Assembly: GCA_000153145.1 (NCBI GenBank)
Contig: CH672415.1
Location: forward strand, 374,885 to 438,884
Direction: 5' to 3'
DNA: 64,000 nucleotides
From: a marine actinobacterium PHSC20C1
GTDB lineage: Bacteria > Actinomycetota > Actinomycetes > Actinomycetales > Microbacteriaceae
Part shown: piece after piece, positions 8,085-16,196 of the stretch
Layout: the number at the start of each line of letters is the position of its first letter
How positions within the stretch are numbered: position 1 is the first letter of the stretch
Translations under genes and position numbers: made by a program
The notes under the pieces: generated by a model
Seen by the model: only the letters and a program-made list of their open reading frames with translations
The model's database searches: none
Told to the model about the DNA's origin: nothing

Positions 8085-9449
8085 ATGACTACTCTCGACT
8101 TGCGCACCACTACCGCCGATCTCACGGCACCCGTCATTTCTCACTCTGACATCCTCGTTGTGGGTGGTGGCCCCGCAGGTGTCGCCGCCGCCGTTACCGC
8201 AGCACGAAGCGGCGCAAACGTTACCTTGCTTGAACGTTATTCCGCGCTCGGCGGTCTCGCCTCTGGCGGAATGGTCCTTGTGCTTGATGACATGATCAAC
8301 GGCCCTGAAATAACAGTCACGGGAATAGTGAGCGAGTATGTCGACCGCCTCGAAAGCATTGGACTGGCCGTCGTCCCTCCGGAGGAAGACCGACATGCAG
8401 CAACCGAGACCTGGAACAAATGGGGTCGCTTCGGCCTCTTCGACTTCCACTCGCACAGCAACCCCAAGCCGGTTTGTTACGCGGCTGCCTTCGATCCTGA
8501 TGGCTGGAAGCGCGTATCTAATGACCTGGTTCGCGAAGCCGGGGTCAACCTGCGGCTGCATTCCTGGTTCTCCCGCCCGATCGTCGACGGCGGGGTAATC
8601 AAGGGTGTCATTTGCGAGACAAAGTCGGGCCCGCAAGCATTCACTGCTGACATTGTCATCGACACCACTGGCGATATCGACGTTGCTTCTCGTGCTGGGG
8701 CGAGCTTCGCTCACGACAGCTACATGACCACACTTGTCTTCCGTCTCGGTGGTGTGGACACTGTTGCCGCAGAAAGGTACGAGCAAGAAAACCCCAAAGA
8801 GGCTCGCGCGATCAACCGCCAAGTGAAGCGACTTCTCGGTGGCGCGTGGGAGCTGTGGTGGCTCAAGACCCCTATTCCGGGAGTTGTCTGGTGCAATGCG
8901 CCGCACATGACCGGATTCGACGGTGTTGATCCAGAAGACATGACGAAGGCCGAGTTTGCGGCTCGCGACCGAATTACCGAAGCGGTTGATTTTGTCAAAG
9001 CAAATCTTCCTGGTTTCGAGAACACTTACATTGTCGACGTCGCTCAGCAGATGGGCGTACGCCAAACTCGCCTCCTCCAGGGCGAGTACGTCATGACGAA
9101 AGAAGACGTCACGTCTCGGCGCCACTTCACGGACTCCGTCGCACGTGGCCGCGACTACTACTACCCGTACCGCTCGCTGCTTCCCAAGGAGGTAGACCAA
9201 CTGCTGGTGGCCGGACGACACTATTCCGCAACCCCAGAAGCACAAAAAATGTCTCGCGAGATCCCGCCGTGCATGGCGATGGGTCAAGCTGTTGGTGTGG
9301 CGGCAGCGCTCGCTATGGACCAGAACGTGCTCGTACGCGATGTTCCGGTGGCCGACATCCAGCGCGAAATGCACAAGCACGGCGCTGACCCCGGAGATGT
9401 TCCTTCTGCCAACGCCACGATCGACTCGGATGCGCTGGCCCAGGTATGA
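8085..9449 (+). CDS. FAD-dependent oxidoreductase (FAD_oxidored family)
   Basis: The 454-aa protein has a Rossmann FAD motif at residues 24-40 (ILVVGGGPAGVAAAVTAA), followed by an ERYSALGGLASGGMV segment, and a C-terminal FAD-contacting region near EIPPCMAMGQAVGVAAALA. This resembles the FAD_oxidored (PF12831-like) group, which oxidises or reduces organic substrates of mostly unknown identity. The ATG at 8085 follows AAGGAACAACACA and lies 11 bp after the permease stop. The same frame is open further upstream, inside the permease gene in another frame, but that part is not coding. The TGA overlaps the next ATG (ATGA). A role in the first oxidation of the imported substrate, perhaps with the ferredoxin as electron partner, is inferred. 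Confidence 0.85.
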   Translation: MTTLDLRTTTADLTAPVISHSDILVVGGGPAGVAAAVTAARSGANVTLLERYSALGGLASGGMVLVLDDMINGPEITVTGIVSEYVDRLESIGLAVVPPEEDRHAATETWNKWGRFGLFDFHSHSNPKPVCYAAAFDPDGWKRVSNDLVREAGVNLRLHSWFSRPIVDGGVIKGVICETKSGPQAFTADIVIDTTGDIDVASRAGASFAHDSYMTTLVFRLGGVDTVAAERYEQENPKEARAINRQVKRLLGGAWELWWLKTPIPGVVWCNAPHMTGFDGVDPEDMTKAEFAARDRITEAVDFVKANLPGFENTYIVDVAQQMGVRQTRLLQGEYVMTKEDVTSRRHFTDSVARGRDYYYPYRSLLPKEVDQLLVAGRHYSATPEAQKMSREIPPCMAMGQAVGVAAALAMDQNVLVRDVPVADIQREMHKHGADPGDVPSANATIDSDALAQV

Positions 9450-10639
9450 CGGGCTCCGCCACGATGCCGTTAGACGGAGTCACGGTTGTTGACTTCACTC
9501 AGGTGTACATGGGCCCGAGCTGTACCCAATTGCTCGGCGACTATGGCGCAGACATCATCAAGGTCGAACGACCGGAACTCGGTGATATCTCGCGCAATTC
9601 TTTTCCTGATAAGGACGGTCAAGACAACCCGATCTTCCTCTCGATCAACCGCAACAAGCGCAGCTTGTCCATCGACACTCGCAAGGATGAGGGCCGCGAA
9701 GTCCTGCGCAAACTCCTAGTCGATGCGGATGTCGTTGTCAGCAATTTTCGCGCCGGTGTAATGGAGCGGATGGGGTTCGGTTATGACGAACTGAAGGAGA
9801 TCAACCCACGTCTCATTTGGGCCTCGGGAACCGGGTTTGGCACAGAGGGCCCCTACTCGCACAAGGGTGGTCAGGATGTTATCGCTCAGGCCTACTCGGG
9901 AGTGATGTGGCGTCGAGAATCCGTGGACTCTCCGCTCTCCGTCTACCCAACAACGTTGTGCGACTACACGACGGGAATGCACCTCATGCAGGGCATCCTG
10001 TTGGCGCTGCGTACTCGCGACGAATCCGGAGTCGGACAAAAGGTCGAAGTGACGATGTACGACTCCATGCTGCACATGCAGATGCAGGAGGCGTGCATGC
10101 AACTTAATCGCGGCTACGAAGTCAACTGGGGAGCCATGCCGCTCAGTGGCGTTTACGCGACGACGGATGGCGCAATCACTATGGTCGGCGGCTTCACCCC
10201 TGATCCGCTGCAGCACATTTCGCGTGCCCTTGAGCTGGACGAGGATCTAAGCCTGCGTCCCGAGTTCGCGACCCTAGAGCAGCAGTTTGAGCACAAGCCC
10301 ATTCTGCAAAGCATCTTTCGCGACCGGATTGCCACAAACACGACCGCGTACTGGGGTGAGCGTCTCGAGAACGAAGGGTTGCTGAATGCGCCGGTACACA
10401 CGTTGGAGCAGGCACTCGCCGACGAACAGACCGCGGCAAACAAGATGATCGTAGAGGCCGAGCATCCGTCGGTAGGTACGGTGCGGATGCTCAACGCCCC
10501 CATTCGGTTGTCGGCGACGCCGCCGACGATTCGCCGGAGCGCGCCGCGCCTTGGCGAGCACAACGTAGAGGTGCTCAAGGAAAACGGCTACGACGCGGAT
10601 GCTATTGCCAAGTTGCAAGAATTGGGCGTACTGCGATGA
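9446..10639 (+). CDS. Family III CoA-transferase (CaiB/BaiF type)
   Basis: The 397-aa product is a standard-length class III CoA-transferase: LDGVTVVDFTQVYMGPSC at the N-terminus, the YGADIIKVERPELGD segment, and NRNKRSLSIDTRKDEGRE. Such enzymes move CoA between a donor acyl-CoA and a carboxylic acid acceptor. The start overlaps the FAD gene stop by 4 bp, and the stop overlaps the enoyl-CoA hydratase start by 4 bp, so translation is coupled. In the pathway it probably activates the carboxylate substrate or product. The CaiB/CaiD-type pairing with the next gene recalls carnitine metabolism, but the other genes do not fit that pathway. Confidence 0.9.
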   Translation: MTGSATMPLDGVTVVDFTQVYMGPSCTQLLGDYGADIIKVERPELGDISRNSFPDKDGQDNPIFLSINRNKRSLSIDTRKDEGREVLRKLLVDADVVVSNFRAGVMERMGFGYDELKEINPRLIWASGTGFGTEGPYSHKGGQDVIAQAYSGVMWRRESVDSPLSVYPTTLCDYTTGMHLMQGILLALRTRDESGVGQKVEVTMYDSMLHMQMQEACMQLNRGYEVNWGAMPLSGVYATTDGAITMVGGFTPDPLQHISRALELDEDLSLRPEFATLEQQFEHKPILQSIFRDRIATNTTAYWGERLENEGLLNAPVHTLEQALADEQTAANKMIVEAEHPSVGTVRMLNAPIRLSATPPTIRRSAPRLGEHNVEVLKENGYDADAIAKLQELGVLR

Positions 10640-11436
10640 GCGCGGCACAGCCGAGCGACGGCGTCATCCTGGAGATCGCTAACCACGTTGCCACGGTGAG
10701 CATCAATCGGCCTCACGTGATGAACGCCGTGGATGAGGCTACGACAACGCGCCTCAATGAGATTTGGGATCAGATCGAGAACGACAGCGACATCCGTGTT
10801 GTCGTTCTGACGGGTGCGGGGGACCGCGCGTTCTGCGTCGGCGCCGACATGTCTGCAGCGGCCGTCGATAAGACGGGCTTGCAGTACTGGGCCGACCTCG
10901 ACCCGAACGGTTTTGGCGGCATTAGTCTCCGCACCACCCTCGACATTCCCGTTATCGCCCGCGTTAATGGCTACGCCCTCGGCGGCGGCATGGAAATGGT
11001 CCTCGGTGCCGACATCGTCGTGGCGGCTGAGTCAGCTCAGTTCGGTCTGCCTGAACCACGCGTTGGGCGGCTAGCTCTCGACGGCGGCATCAGCCAGCTC
11101 GTGCGCAAGATTCCCTACACCCAAGCGATGGGGATGCTTCTGACCGGTCGCAAGGCACCGGCTGCCGAGATGGCGACCATGGGCCTCGTCAATGATGTTG
11201 TTCCGGCCACCGAACTGGACGCGGCCGTCGACCGCTGGGTGCAGGACATCCTTGCCTGCGCACCGACATCGGTGCGCGCGGTGAAGCAGATGGTGACCCG
11301 CACGACTCACCTCTCGGCCCGAGACGCCCGCGCTGTGCGGCTTCCCGCTCTGATGGATGCTCTCGATAGCAGCGACTCCGCTGAAGGTGTCTTGGCTTTC
11401 CAAGAGAAGCGCCAACCTGTTTGGCCGGGAAAGTGA
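10636..11436 (+). CDS. Enoyl-CoA hydratase/isomerase family protein
   Basis: The 266-aa crotonase-fold protein shows VATVSINRPHVMNAVD, the first oxyanion-hole region (RAFCVGADMS) and the second (GYALGGGMEMVLGADIVVAAE), then FGLPEPRVG. Crotonases hydrate, isomerise or cleave acyl-CoA thioesters. ATG 10636 overlaps the CoA-transferase stop, and the stop overlaps the GTG start of the DapA-like gene. It most likely acts on the CoA thioester produced by the upstream CoA-transferase. Confidence 0.9.
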   Translation: MSAAQPSDGVILEIANHVATVSINRPHVMNAVDEATTTRLNEIWDQIENDSDIRVVVLTGAGDRAFCVGADMSAAAVDKTGLQYWADLDPNGFGGISLRTTLDIPVIARVNGYALGGGMEMVLGADIVVAAESAQFGLPEPRVGRLALDGGISQLVRKIPYTQAMGMLLTGRKAPAAEMATMGLVNDVVPATELDAAVDRWVQDILACAPTSVRAVKQMVTRTTHLSARDARAVRLPALMDALDSSDSAEGVLAFQEKRQPVWPGK

Positions 11437-12359
11437 CTGGGCAGCAGAGCGTGACCGCGCGCGGAACCTTCGCCCCCGGCGTGTGGGGTGTGCTCGCGAC
11501 CCCATTCCAGGGCAGCACAGTCGATGTTGACGTGGACAGTCTTGCAATGCTGGCCGAGCACTACGAGGCCATTGGTGCAACCGGTCTAACCGTGCTGGGG
11601 GTCTTCGGTGAAGCATCCGCACTCTCTGCTTCAGAACGAGAACTGGTCCTCGAGATCGTGACTGAGACCACGACACTCCCGCTCGTCGTCGGCATCACAG
11701 CGTTGGGTACCCACACGGCGATCGAAGAGATTCGAGCCGCACAGGCTGCCGCAGGTGACCGGATCGCCGCCGTTATGGTGCAGGTCAATTCGCCGAATCC
11801 GCAGGTCGTGATCCGCCACTTGCAGGCTATCCATCAGGCTACGGGCGCGTTCATCGTGCTTCAGGACTACCCGCTCGCGAGCGGCGTCACGATCCCGACG
11901 GATGCTCTGGTCTCCGTGGTGTCTTCCTGCGTGTTCGTCGTCGCTCTCAAGGCTGAGGCCCCGCCAACGCCGGTCGCGATTGCCGCGCTCACAGCTGCGC
12001 TCGACGTTCCCGTCTTCGGCGGCTTGGGCGGCCAAGGGCTGCTCGACGAGTTAGTTGCCGGTGCCGCCGGTGCGATGACAGGATTCTCTTACCCCGAGGC
12101 TCTTGTCGCCTGCGTAAAGGCGTGGACGAGCTCGGGCTACCAGGCGGCCCGCGATGCGCTCCTGCCCGCTCTGCCTCTGATCAATTTCGAACAGCAAGCA
12201 AAGATTGCTCTTGCTCTGCGCAAGGAGTGCTTCCGCCAGCGCGGGCTGATCAAAGAATCCGCTGTGCGGCCCCCAGCCGCGGAATGTCCGGAAAGCCTGC
12301 GCGAATCGATGCTCATCCATCTGGGCGAAGCCGCAGCAGCATACCCCGAGAGGAAGTAA
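11433..12359 (+). CDS. Dihydrodipicolinate synthase/N-acetylneuraminate lyase family protein
   Basis: The GTG at 11433 was chosen because it overlaps the previous TGA (GTGA), as elsewhere in this operon; the 308-aa product then matches family length. It is a class I aldolase-type TIM barrel. Tyr146 (LQDYP) and Lys173 (VVALKAE) sit where the catalytic Tyr and Schiff-base Lys are in the DapA family. The usual GTTGE substrate loop reads GVFGEASALS (residues 56-65). Members cleave or form carbon-carbon bonds with 2-oxo acids. Placed in a CoA-ester catabolic operon, it is probably a lyase or hydratase-lyase and not the lysine biosynthesis enzyme. Confidence 0.85.
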   Translation: MTGQQSVTARGTFAPGVWGVLATPFQGSTVDVDVDSLAMLAEHYEAIGATGLTVLGVFGEASALSASERELVLEIVTETTTLPLVVGITALGTHTAIEEIRAAQAAAGDRIAAVMVQVNSPNPQVVIRHLQAIHQATGAFIVLQDYPLASGVTIPTDALVSVVSSCVFVVALKAEAPPTPVAIAALTAALDVPVFGGLGGQGLLDELVAGAAGAMTGFSYPEALVACVKAWTSSGYQAARDALLPALPLINFEQQAKIALALRKECFRQRGLIKESAVRPPAAECPESLRESMLIHLGEAAAAYPERK

Positions 12360-13132
12360 TGGATCTCAAACTTCAGGGAAAGACAGCCCTCGTTGCCGCG
12401 TCCACGGGAGGCCTTGGCCTCGCTGTGGCGACAGCACTTGCCGAGGAGGGAGCCAACGTCGTTGTCATCGGCAGGCGAGGCGACCGCGCTCAAGAGATCG
12501 CGGACGGCCTGCCGAGTGCGGTCGGGATCGGGGCCGACCTCACTACTGAAGAGGGCATCAATCGTGCGGTCGATGGCGCGGTAGCTGCTTTCGGCCCGAT
12601 CGATGTACTTGTGCTGAACGGGCCCGGCCCCAAACCAGGTGCTGCGGCTGCGTTGAGCAGCGACGAAATCGCGACAGCGTTCGACCTGCTCGTCAAGCCG
12701 CACCACGCCCTGGTTAGTCGGGTATTGCCCGGAATGCGAACCCGGCGTTGGGGGCGCATTCTGGCGATCGGTTCGAGCGGAGTAGTCGCGCCGCTGCCCA
12801 ACCTCTCTGTCTCCAACATCGGACGGGCGGCACTCGCCGGCTATCTCAAAACGCTCGCGGCGGAAGTGGCGTTGGACGCAGTAACCGTAAATATGCTGTT
12901 ACCGGGCCGGATTGAGACTGATCGGGTCTACGAAATTGATAATGCTGCTGCCAAGCGACGTGGCAGCTCCATTGAGGCGATTCAGCAAGAGTCTCGAAAC
13001 AGCATCCCCGCTCGGCGCTACGGCAATCCGGCGGAATTCGGGGCCGCGGCGGCTTTCCTCTGTAGCGGACCGGCCTCCTATGTCACCGGAGTAGCTCTGC
13101 GCTGCGACGGCGGCCTCGTTCGCACGCTTTAA
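12359..13132 (+). CDS. SDR family protein with atypical active site
   Basis: The 257-aa protein has a Rossmann dinucleotide motif TAST-type (residues 11-21, LVAASTGGLGL), NGPG at 88-91 in place of NNAG, and a Ser pair at 139-140. The usual YxxxK is missing: the aligned positions are Ser152 and Arg156 (SVSNIGRAAL). The C-terminal cofactor region (LLPGRIETDR and ASYVTGVALRCDGG) is intact. The ATG overlaps the previous TAA (TAATG). A related group of SDR proteins lacks Tyr in the same way, and their activity is unclear. It may use a different general acid or be a non-canonical dehydrogenase. Confidence 0.85.
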   Translation: MDLKLQGKTALVAASTGGLGLAVATALAEEGANVVVIGRRGDRAQEIADGLPSAVGIGADLTTEEGINRAVDGAVAAFGPIDVLVLNGPGPKPGAAAALSSDEIATAFDLLVKPHHALVSRVLPGMRTRRWGRILAIGSSGVVAPLPNLSVSNIGRAALAGYLKTLAAEVALDAVTVNMLLPGRIETDRVYEIDNAAAKRRGSSIEAIQQESRNSIPARRYGNPAEFGAAAAFLCSGPASYVTGVALRCDGGLVRTL

Positions 13133-13158
13133 TCATTGACCTCAACGAAGGAGTCCCC

Positions 13159-14592
13159 ATGACTAACGCAGCAATTGCACAGAACCTGATCAACGGCGAA
13201 TGGCTGGGCGGTGCCGACGTCGAGAGAATGAACCCTGCGCGCCCTGGTGAGGTCGCGGTCGTGTCTCCTAACGCGAACCCCGAAGCTCTCGATCAGGCCA
13301 TTGCGGCCGCCGCGTCGGCGCAGGAATCGTGGGCCACAATGCCACTGCCCGCGCGAGGTGCCATTCTTATCTCCGCAGGAACGTTGCTCGAGCAACGCAA
13401 GCGTGCCATCGCCGAAGACCTTGTTCGTGAAGAGGGTAAGACGATCGCTGAAGCTCTGGGTGAAGTTACTCGTGCTATCGATGTGATGCGCTTCTTTGGA
13501 TCATTGGGCTGGGCTTCGACCGGTGACGTCCTGCCGAGCGGTCTCCCCGACACCTCCATTTATACGCGCCGCGAGCCCCTCGGTGTAGTCGGATTGATTA
13601 CCCCCTGGAACTTCCCGATCGCCATTCCGGCTTGGAAGACTGCGCCTGCACTCATTAGTGGGAATGCTGTTGTGCTTAAGCCCGCTGAGATGACGCCCAT
13701 GTCGGCCACGCACCTTGCCCGTGCCCTCACTGACGCTGGCTTGCCGGATGGCGTGCTCAATATCGTGCACGGCGCGGGACGCATCATCGGATCTGCTCTC
13801 GCGCAGGACACCCGCGTTGCCGGACTTTCGTTCACCGGGTCCACAGCTGTCGGCCTGGGACTGCACCAAGTGATGAGTGAGCGCCGCGCCCGAGTGCAGC
13901 TCGAAATGGGTGGCAAGAATGGTGTGCTCGTCCTCGATGACGCCGACCCCCGCAAGGCCGCTCAGGTCGTGGCGGCGGGCGGATTCGGTCTCACTGGTCA
14001 GGCATGCACGGCGACGTCGCGCGTCTATGTAACGCCGGGCATCCGTTCCGCGTTCCTTGACGAACTTGTGGCACAGGCCGGGGCGTACCTCCCCGGAGAT
14101 GGTCTCAACGAGGCTACAAAAATGGGCGTCGTTGTCAGTGACAACCAGATGGAACAAAACCAAGGCGCCGTACGTGGCGCGCTGGCGCGTGGTGCTACTG
14201 CTCTCCATGGCTCCACAGGCGACAACGGCCTGCACTTCACCCCGACGGTGCTCACGGATCTCGCGCTCGACGACCCCGCCGTGCGCGACGAAATCTTTGG
14301 CCCGGTTGTGGCCGCACTGGAGGTCCCGGATTATGAGGCTGGGCTGGCTGCGATTAACGACTCGCGCTACGGACTCACTGCGGGCATTTGTACCGACAGC
14401 CTTGCTCGCTCTACCGATTTCGCCCAACGTGCTCAGGCCGGCGTCATCAAGGTCAATCGCCCAACCGCTGGGCTGGATCTTAACGTGCCGTTTGGTGGGG
14501 TAAAAGATTCCTCCACGAACACCTTCCGCGAACAGGGTCGCGGCGCACTGGACTTCTTTACCTGGGGCAAGACCGTCTATACCGGGGTGTGA
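13159..14592 (+). CDS. NAD(P)-dependent aldehyde dehydrogenase
   Basis: The 477-aa enzyme has the ALDH features: ITPWNFPIA (147-155), FTGSTAVG (225-232), the general base Glu249 in LEMGGKN and the nucleophile Cys283 in GQACTATSR. It oxidises an aldehyde or semialdehyde to the acid. A good ribosome site (GAAGGAG) lies upstream of the ATG. It is separated by 26 bp from the SDR gene and 9 bp from the ferredoxin gene. The context suggests that the DapA-like lyase releases an aldehyde which this enzyme oxidises. The nearest named relatives by pattern are benzaldehyde/semialdehyde dehydrogenases; the exact substrate is unknown. Confidence 0.92.
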   Translation: MTNAAIAQNLINGEWLGGADVERMNPARPGEVAVVSPNANPEALDQAIAAAASAQESWATMPLPARGAILISAGTLLEQRKRAIAEDLVREEGKTIAEALGEVTRAIDVMRFFGSLGWASTGDVLPSGLPDTSIYTRREPLGVVGLITPWNFPIAIPAWKTAPALISGNAVVLKPAEMTPMSATHLARALTDAGLPDGVLNIVHGAGRIIGSALAQDTRVAGLSFTGSTAVGLGLHQVMSERRARVQLEMGGKNGVLVLDDADPRKAAQVVAAGGFGLTGQACTATSRVYVTPGIRSAFLDELVAQAGAYLPGDGLNEATKMGVVVSDNQMEQNQGAVRGALARGATALHGSTGDNGLHFTPTVLTDLALDDPAVRDEIFGPVVAALEVPDYEAGLAAINDSRYGLTAGICTDSLARSTDFAQRAQAGVIKVNRPTAGLDLNVPFGGVKDSSTNTFREQGRGALDFFTWGKTVYTGV

Positions 14593-14601
14593 TTCCAAAC
14601 A

Positions 14602-14934
14602 ATGACGTACGTTATCGCTCAGCCCTGCGTGGATGTGAAAGATAAAGCCTGCATCGACGCATGCCCAGTCGACTGCATCTACGAAGGGGGGCGGTCGCTG
14701 TATATCCATCCGGACGAATGCGTTGACTGCGGGGCCTGCGATCCCGTGTGCCCGGTCGAGGCCATTTACTACGTTGACGATGTGCCGGATAAGTGGGGGG
14801 AGTACACCCAAGCAAATGTAGATTTCTTCAGCGAACTGGGTTCTCCTATGGGGGCCGCGGCACTCGGGAATACCGGTCGAGACGACTCCCTAATTGCCGG
14901 ACTTCCACTACAAAATCAGGAGACGCCTGAATGA
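14602..14934 (+). CDS. 7Fe-type ferredoxin (FdxA-like)
   Basis: The 110-aa protein carries cysteines at 9, 17, 21 and 25 (C-x7-C-x3-C-x3-C) and at 40, 43, 46 and 50 (CxxCxxCxxxCP). This is the classic arrangement for a [3Fe-4S] plus [4Fe-4S] ferredoxin of the actinobacterial FdxA type, including the WGEYTQANVDFF tail. It is the last gene of the catabolic operon. It probably shuttles electrons for the FAD oxidoreductase or an unlinked oxygenase. Finding it at the end of an ALDH operon, away from respiratory or nitrogen genes, is notable. Confidence 0.92.
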   Translation: MTYVIAQPCVDVKDKACIDACPVDCIYEGGRSLYIHPDECVDCGACDPVCPVEAIYYVDDVPDKWGEYTQANVDFFSELGSPMGAAALGNTGRDDSLIAGLPLQNQETPE

Positions 14935-15019
14935 TTGACACTAACGAGTTGGCGTGGCCAACTTTCATCCAACTCTCGCTAGCGCCCTCGTCAGCGGAGA
15001 TGGATGCGAGATGAAAACC

Positions 15020-15031
15020 TTAGTGCACTAA
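15020..15031. promoter_or_regulatory. Perfect 12-bp palindrome TTAGTGCACTAA before the XRE-cupin gene
   Basis: It lies 45 bp upstream of the regulator start, in an AT-rich patch that probably contains the promoter (AATATT and TAATGG follow). It is a good candidate for an autoregulatory operator because XRE-cupin proteins bind short palindromes. Its AGTG/CACT arms recur in the palindrome at 6547-6560. Confidence 0.45.
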
Positions 15032-15076
15032 AATATTTCATAATGGTGAAGATTTCGCCGACAGACAGGGAGCCTG

Positions 15077-15682
15077 ATGAGTGACATTAGATCTGGGGTC
15101 AACTCAGCCGCGCTGAGCGGGCTCCTAACCACGGTCGGGAGCATGGTTCATTCCGTGCGAAAAGAAATGGGAATGACTCTGGCCCAGTTGGCCGCTAAAT
15201 CCGAGCTGAGCCCAGCCATTGTTAGCCAGATCGAGCGTGGCAAGGCCAACCCGTCGTTCACCACGCTGGCGCAGTTGGCACATGGCCTCGAAATTCCGGT
15301 TGGTCGATTCTTTGTCGGTCACGCCGAACCTGCGTCGCCCGTCGTGCGTAGTGGTGACAGGCGCAACCTAAAAGGTGTCACTCGGGAATCAGTGGGTGAA
15401 GCCGTTCACGAGCTGCTGACTCCGGAACAAAATGGTCTCATCGAGGCGCAGTGGATTGTGAGCCCTCCGGGACACGATACGAGTGCAACACCGTTCCACC
15501 ACGGCGGCGAGGAGTTTGGAATCGTCATGTCGGGGAAGATCGACGTCTATCTTGACGGAGAGCGGCATACCTTGACGGCAGGCGACTCGATTACCTTTGC
15601 GTCAACGACTCCTCACTGGTACGTAAACCGATACGAGGAATCCTGTGTTGCAATCTGGGTCAGTACGCCCTCTGCTCGGTGA
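15077..15682 (+). CDS. XRE-cupin transcriptional regulator of the catabolic operon
   Basis: The 201-aa protein has an XRE helix-turn-helix at residues 20-75 (MGMTLAQLAAKSELSPAIVSQIERGKANPS) and a cupin-2 domain at 125-195 (HHGGEEFGIVMSGKIDVYLDGE). Such regulators sense small carboxylates, amino acids or polyamines through the cupin pocket. It is separately transcribed, in the same direction as the operon, 142 bp after the ferredoxin gene, with AGGGAGCCTG before ATG 15077. It is the only regulator inside the repeat-bracketed segment. Confidence 0.9.
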   Translation: MSDIRSGVNSAALSGLLTTVGSMVHSVRKEMGMTLAQLAAKSELSPAIVSQIERGKANPSFTTLAQLAHGLEIPVGRFFVGHAEPASPVVRSGDRRNLKGVTRESVGEAVHELLTPEQNGLIEAQWIVSPPGHDTSATPFHHGGEEFGIVMSGKIDVYLDGERHTLTAGDSITFASTTPHWYVNRYEESCVAIWVSTPSAR

Positions 15683-15916
15683 GACCCCCATCCAGACTGT
15701 TTTAGTCGTCGTCAGTTAGGTCCACGTTGGCAACGCGCCGGTCGAAAGCCCGCTTCTGAATCGATGTGGATTTCGATGGGGTTTTTCAATCACTAAGAGC
15801 GTCACGCAACGCGGAACTTTTGGACTAAAAGATCTGCTCTACGAGCTGTGTCGTATCGCCCGTGAACCTCAAGAAGTGTCTCCAGACAGCGAACAACCGG
15901 ACAACAAGTCCAGCTA

Positions 15917-16132
15917 TCAGGTCGTGTGGCAGGTGATCGCGCACCAATAACAACCGTTGACCTTCGGGTAGTGGCTCTTCGCGGCATCCACAGCTTCGCT
16001 GCACGAGGCGAATTCGCCGAGATCGGTGCGATTCTCGACGCTCGGCAGACAGCCCCGTGTCGACGCCAAGTCATGAACCTCGTGGTCGCCGGTGTTCGGC
16101 TGGGCATTCTTGTTGACGGTGAAGTAAGGCAT
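15917..16132 (-). CDS. Small conserved Cys-rich protein, intact copy
   Basis: The 71-aa product starts MPYFTVNKNAQPNTGDHEVH and ends NGCYWCAITCHTT. ATG 16132 was chosen over an upstream ATG because a strong GAGGAG lies 4 nt before it. Four or five cysteines and several His residues, including the CYWC-x3-C cluster near the end, suggest metal binding or a redox role, but no function is known. The pattern is one I recall as recurring in short actinobacterial proteins. A broken second copy lies at 6285-6427. Confidence 0.75.
   Translation of the reverse strand: MPYFTVNKNAQPNTGDHEVHDLASTRGCLPSVENRTDLGEFASCSEAVDAAKSHYPKVNGCYWCAITCHTT
15920..16040. repeat. Right copy of 121-bp direct repeat flanking the catabolic island
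   Basis: It pairs with 6306-6426 (112/121 identical). This copy is the 3' part of the intact 71-aa gene, so it is probably the source and the left copy the derivative. The two copies enclose 9.5 kb: the whole catabolic operon plus its regulator. Confidence 0.85.
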
Positions 16133-16196
16133 GAGCTCCTCTTTTCCGTTGCACGTCATTGTGTGGGCAACAGGATAGCGACCTACCCTGTCAACA

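Noticed and set aside
8028..9380. 450-codon minus-strand frame opposite the FAD oxidoreductase
   Set aside because: The plus strand has the FAD-binding motifs and normal operon overlaps; the complement has no recognisable domain.
12122..12358. Upstream extension of the SDR frame
   Set aside because: It lies inside the DapA-like gene in another frame; the TAATG overlap sets the start at 12359.
13501..14811. 436-codon minus-strand frame opposite the aldehyde dehydrogenase and ferredoxin
   Set aside because: The plus strand encodes all ALDH motifs and eight ferredoxin cysteines; the complement is the usual high-G+C shadow.
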